Shown in pieces: positions 59,395 through 64,000 of a DNA stretch of 64,000 nt; within the stretch, counting starts at the first letter, position 1; every line of letters starts with the position of its first letter. Below the pieces are notes generated by a model. It had not been told where the DNA came from. It worked only from the letters and a program-made list of their open reading frames with translations, and made no database searches. Location of the stretch: positions 930,001 to 994,000 of the forward strand of contig JAUFSD010000012.1 in assembly GCA_033030425.1 (NCBI GenBank), in the 5' to 3' direction. Source of the DNA: Verpa conica. Lineage: Eukaryota; Ascomycota; Pezizomycetes; Pezizales; Morchellaceae. The translations under genes and the position numbers were made by a program.

Positions 59395-62300
59395 TTATAT
59401 CCCTCCCTTAGAATCACAAGCAAATAAGCTAATATGATTATCTCCTGAGCCAGAGCATGCTACCATCATCCGGTGCGGATGGAATGCTAGTCCTGTGACC
59501 GGACTCGAGCGATTCTGGTATAGAAAGCTACTATACGGCTTTATTGTTGAAAGTGGTGCCTCAAATGATGGAGCTGTCATATTCCATATTTTGACGTCAT
59601 GGTACGTCGATCCTCTATTATGTGGCTGTTAGCCTCTACTCACTCTCCCACATAGAGGTAAAAACATACGTTGCGATAACAGGAGCATGCTCATGCACAC
59701 TCAAGCTCCTCATACCCTTAGTATGAGCCGAAAAGCTTCTAATTGGCGAATCCATCCTAATATCCCATAGTTTAACCTCACCGGTTGCACTTCCACTAAC
59801 GAGCTCCCGCATGCCCCCACGTTGCATATGGACTTTGACAATCCAGGCTTTGTGCTCTTTCCATCGTTTAACCATACTATCCCTAGATGGAAGACGGCGA
59901 TCATAGATTCGCAGTGCACCATCACCAAAACCAGCTACAAAAATATTACCCGCAACTTGCTCGGATGTTAAGCTGGTGATACATGATCCCGAACGTGCAG
60001 GAATATCCTTTAATCCATTATCAGTCTCATTCCTTCACATAGCAGTAGATAGGGAAACTCACACTCATGCACATTTCTCTCGGCGCATCCCAAACCCTAA
60101 TAACCTTTACGTCGCCCCCAACAAGCATAGTACCCCTCCCTTGCTGCCATTCCGCAATTAATCCTGAGCTCCGCCTCGACGGAAGTAAATCTGTGAGCGC
60201 TCTCCAACTAGAGACTAATTCCACATCTTCTGCGCTCTCGTAATTCCTATAGATCCTCACGACGCCCTCGCCGCTACCAGTCATCAATAGTGCAACGTCA
60301 TCTTCATTTAAGAACTTGATCTCTGTGATCTTTGTTCCGGGCGGATTGCCATTTGAAAAGTGATTTGTCTTGATTCCCTTATCCCAATCCCAGACCCTTT
60401 GCCAATATTAGCCGTCTTGCCAAATAAAATTGTTAAGATGTGAAAACTCACGATACACCATCCTTATCATCAACTGCCACCAAGTGACTCTCAAACTGAT
60501 GGAACATCAATCTCATTGGCTGACTTCCGTTATTAAAGAACCCCCGAGCATGATCCCATCTCGAGCCTCCAGCCCTTTCCTTCTGCGGTTGTGTATCTAT
60601 GATAATCCTATCATTCCTAGTCCTGCGCCACAGTCTCTGGTTGTAATCAACACTGCCTGGTTCATCGGCCTCGTTAGGCTTCATCTGGGGTTCGCGGAAG
60701 TACTACATATATGCAAACAAACACATTAGACAAGCACAATTAAACCACTGAAACCCCACTGAAACCACCTACCTCAATCGACCATTCCATAAATTGACTC
60801 TTGAGAGGAATTGATGGCTTTTCGCTGATATCTCTAGCATGAAAGTTCCTAGGTGTTGGTTGTCTAGCAGAGTGATAAGTCGAGCCGGAACTCAACGGGT
60901 CGTTAGCATCTGGAGGTCGGTTCCATTCTGGACTTCTCTCCCCAACTCCATTCGACATGTGCTTTGCCCCCTTTGGTGTTGTTGGCGCCGAGCTGTTAGG
61001 TGTATTATCACCGCTCGTGTATCCAAGTGCCAGATTCTTCAAGCTTGCAGCAATACTCGCAGACCTACGGAGTGAACCAATAAAGTAACCTTCACGCTTA
61101 TCATTGAGACCTGGTGAGTCTGGCGGCTTGTTGTTGTTGTCCTGCACATTGGTCGTGGGTAATGTAAGGCTGAAAGCCCTCAAACTAGCCCTCGAGATTT
61201 CATCAATGACTTCCTGTGTTGCACCTCCTAAAGGACTCTCCAGAAGTGCAAGATGGACATAATCAACCACAATACCAGCAGACTGCGCAACTTCCGGGAA
61301 TGGATCCACTGAGAACATAAGTAATGCTTGCCAAACCGCTCCAAAAATCGTATCTTCAGAAATCCCAGATATAGAATCCTTCTTCTTTGGCAAGACTCCA
61401 TTCGCTCCCAAACCAGCTCCTCCCAAAGAGCCCGGTCCAGATGCTACCCTGTGATGATGTCGCTCGCCCCCGACAGCCTTTGTGGTAGTCGACTCAGTCA
61501 CCTTCGGGGTTCCAGCGTAAATATGATCCTTCTCTTGTATCATCTGCTCAAACGCCGTAACCAAAAACTTGCTCTCGTTCCGTTTCACAAATGCACTCAA
61601 GAAAATGACCAATTCTCTCCTAACCATGTTGCTTCCATCTGCAGTCATGATCAGCAGCGCACCGGCAACAGTCTGCTCAATTCTCGCAACTTCTTCACTC
61701 ATCTCTGGGATACCAAGAAAGCTCGTAAGTGCATATAACACCGCCGCCCTGACCTCTGGAACATTATCTGTCGCTAGCTCACAAAGTCTCAAATGTGCAC
61801 CCTCACGGATACCTTGCCACTTCGCTTCTGGGAAGTCGAACCAAAGTTGGGACAAGCAGAGACAAGCCCACTGTCTCAAGAGCGGATTTTCATCTCCAAG
61901 ATGTGCGAGGCATGCACTCATCACATTTGGAGGCATACATACTACTTGTCCTTGGTGGAACCCCCTACAGAACATGGCGAGAATGAAGGCACACATTGCA
62001 CGGTGCTCGCTCGCGTTTCCGACTGGAATGCCGGAAGCTGGACTGAGGATTTGAATGAAGTAGCTATACCCATTGTCTTTTAATAGGTCTGTCTGGCAGG
62101 AAGAATCGACAGCCAAGATTCTAGCCCAAATGAAGACCATAACAGGCTTCAATTCTTGGGCAGCTGATTGGAGCAACTTCAGGACATACGGGAAAATACC
62201 GATGCTCAATGCAAGATTTACAGCCCAAGGGCCCAAATCTAGAAACTTGCTAAGCAGGATCAAGGCCCGGAGGCGATGAACTTGACTGAGTAGAACCTGC

Positions 62301-64000
62301 AACACAATGGGCAACTGGTCTGGGGGTTTTCGGTCAACCGCGCCTTGTGAAAGATACACCTCAAATGCTGTGAGCTGTTCAGTGAAGAACCCGGAATGTT
62401 GATACTCATATGGTGGACCGCCTTCAGCCGCTGCATTCAGAGCGGGAAGTTGTGCCAATACCATTTCAACTGCCAAGTCCCATGACTGCCATAATGGGTG
62501 ATGGTGTGTGTCTGGCAGTGGAGGTGAAGATATAGGATGGCACTGATGAACTCTCATAATCCTTTGACTGAGCAAGAAATTTCGGAAAAGAGCTGCCACC
62601 ATCAAGTCCTGCCTAAAAAGTTTCTTGAAAAGTGGTCTAGGGAGAGTATTCCAAGCAATGGTATCTGTAATAGCTGTGAATATCCAATTCAGCTCTCCAA
62701 GTGGTGTTCTCCGCTCCTGTAGCCTTCCCGGAATCTTCATCGCCATATCTACCGTCAAGTTCGACGGTAATGGATTCTGCAGCACGAAGAACCGAACAGC
62801 GATCTCGATTGGAGTTGTCAAGCAACATGTAAAAAGATCAGCCGGTAGATCAGGGTTCATCGGCAACGTTTCCTTACTTCCGCAGGCTGCGAGCTGTATG
62901 CAGTCACTGTACGAAGTAGTGATCAACGCATTCGGATCCTTCGCCCGAAGCTCCAAATTCTCCTGTTCGTGCTTCTCAATAAATCTATTGAAGTTCGCAA
63001 CAATGTTCCCGGCATCGCTACAATCATAGACAAACAAACTAGGAGCACCGAGCCAGCTCTGGAGGTCATATAATGAGATAGGAATGTATTGGGTGAAGTT
63101 TTTATTGAAGACCCAGATTTCTCCGCTGGAAGTCGGTTTGGGTACTCCATGGCCGTTGTAATGGAAGAGAATGCGCTCGTCTTTTGCGTTCCGGCGCAGA
63201 GAGCAGCAGAACTTTTTCGTGTCTTCGACAAAAGGATCCAGGTGCTGCTTATATCTAGTTCGGATACTTAAAGTCTCATATTGCTGCTGCAAATTTTTCC
63301 CAATCTTCTCCAAAGGCTTCGCCGTGGGATGTGCAGTAGTATCAACCCAGCATTCAAGCTTTGCACAAGGATTTGTCTTGACAATATCTTTCCAGGAATC
63401 AGCTAATATCCATACGATTGTCGGGGGGAATTCTCCATACCAGGAGGATCAACGCCAATATTTAAGCATAATACCAAGGCAGCTGAAACAGTTTTTAGGC
63501 GATCACGCATTCGCCATTCCTGTAGTGGAAATGTCTGTGTTTCCTCCTTTGGCTTGCCTCCAGTCTCGTGACGTTTATCGGTGTAATACATATAAAATAC
63601 CTGTCTCGAAAAGTTAGATTCGGACCCAGACCAAGAGGTGAAGCGCTGACCAACCTGCTCTAAAACGGCCAAATAGGCCTCCGAGTTGTATTCGTCTTCA
63701 AACCCATGCCTCATTCCTTCATACTCATGATCTACAACCTCCTCATTTGGGCTCTCTGGCTCCGAGTTTTCCGGAGACCCGTGGATGGTAGCGGGGGTGA
63801 GCATACCAGACCTTGGGGTTTGTGGGGTCCGTGCTTTTCTTCTACGAGAATTTGACCTGCTATTTGGGCGCGTATTAGGAGCAGTGTGTATCGCATTTCC
63901 AGATAGTGTCTGTCGAAGGAGCTCCGCGGAAGATTCGTGTGTAGGGGCAACGGACGATGCAGTAGAAGAAGAAGAATTCTGGCGTGATATGGCAGTTGTG
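59395..64000 (-). CDS. KOG1: TORC1 scaffold subunit Kog1/Raptor (5' end outside window)
   Basis: Scaffold that recruits substrates to the TOR kinase (S. pombe Mip1, yeast Kog1, human Raptor). At least 1,420 codons are visible in seven exons (>64000-63655, 63600-63441, 63387-60773, 60702-60452, 60396-60063, 60007-59670, 59614-59395); the N-terminus continues beyond the right edge. The raptor N-terminal conserved domain is complete: KRHETGGKP, ALVLCLNIGVDPPD, RILFHYNGHGVPKPT, EIWVFNKNFTQYIP, FVYDCSDAGNIV, CIQLAACGSKETLP and DLPADLFTCCLTTPIEIA. HEAT-like repeats follow, then a Ser-rich linker, then C-terminal WD40 repeats (SVWDWDKG, GFGDGALRIYDRR, GEVKLWDIR). The intron at 63601-63654 is 54 nt, in phase and stop-free. 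No disruption is seen. Confidence 0.95.

Overview
The window is nuclear DNA of a filamentous ascomycete fungus (Pezizomycotina). I infer this from compact genes split by many short GT-AG introns of about 50-75 bases with CTAAC/CTGAC-like branch points, the gene set (RTC4, an F-box/JmjC fusion, fungal OST2, KOG1/mip1, COQ6), long pyrimidine-rich leaders, and AT-rich gene-poor stretches holding small inverted-repeat elements. A pezizomycete (truffle/morel lineage) is possible, but the species cannot be read from the sequence.

Layout, left to right. 1-8.5 kb: a C2H2 transcription factor with a very long leader, then pyridoxal kinase and dUTPase. 8.5-12.2 kb: an AT-rich gene desert with a 595-bp foldback element. 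12.2-25.2 kb: a RING-type protein, a UBE2W-like E2, a CaM-kinase, COQ6 and RRP1, separated by small mobile elements and a poly-A retroposition scar. 25.4-35.4 kb: an F-box/JmjC protein, eIF4A, a DNAJC17/Cwf23-like J-protein, a FAH-family hydrolase and sorting nexin Snx4/Atg24. 36.4-38.0 kb: a broken HNH-endonuclease gene cut near its 3' end by a hAT-like miniature element. 39.8-56.6 kb: a dense housekeeping block with PCD1-type Nudix hydrolase, ORC3, UBA3, RAE1, RTC4, a TMEM14 protein, OST2 and ARO8-type aminotransferase. 56.6-59.4 kb: a second desert. 59.4 kb to the right edge: KOG1/Raptor, whose N-terminus lies outside the window.

The genes are ordinary single-copy eukaryotic genes, not an operon or gene cluster. 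Some share pathways. ORC3 and dUTPase are both S-phase genes, and both carry MluI-box-like (ACGCG) sites upstream. UBE2W, UBA3, the F-box protein and the RING protein belong to ubiquitin/NEDD8 conjugation. Snx4 and KOG1 act in autophagy and TOR signalling. RRP1 and eIF4A act in ribosome biogenesis and translation initiation.

The most unusual signals are structural. UBA3 needs a 6-nt microexon plus a GC-AG intron. The TMEM14 gene is cut into eight exons, including a start-codon-only exon and a 15-nt exon. Pyridoxal kinase needs an 11-nt exon. The hAT-like insertion has a perfect 8-bp target duplication, and removing it restores the HNH reading frame. At least seven other small inverted-repeat elements and one target-duplicated poly-A insertion are visible. 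I found no tRNA, rRNA or CRISPR array. All exon structures were assembled by hand from reading frame, splice signals and family conservation.
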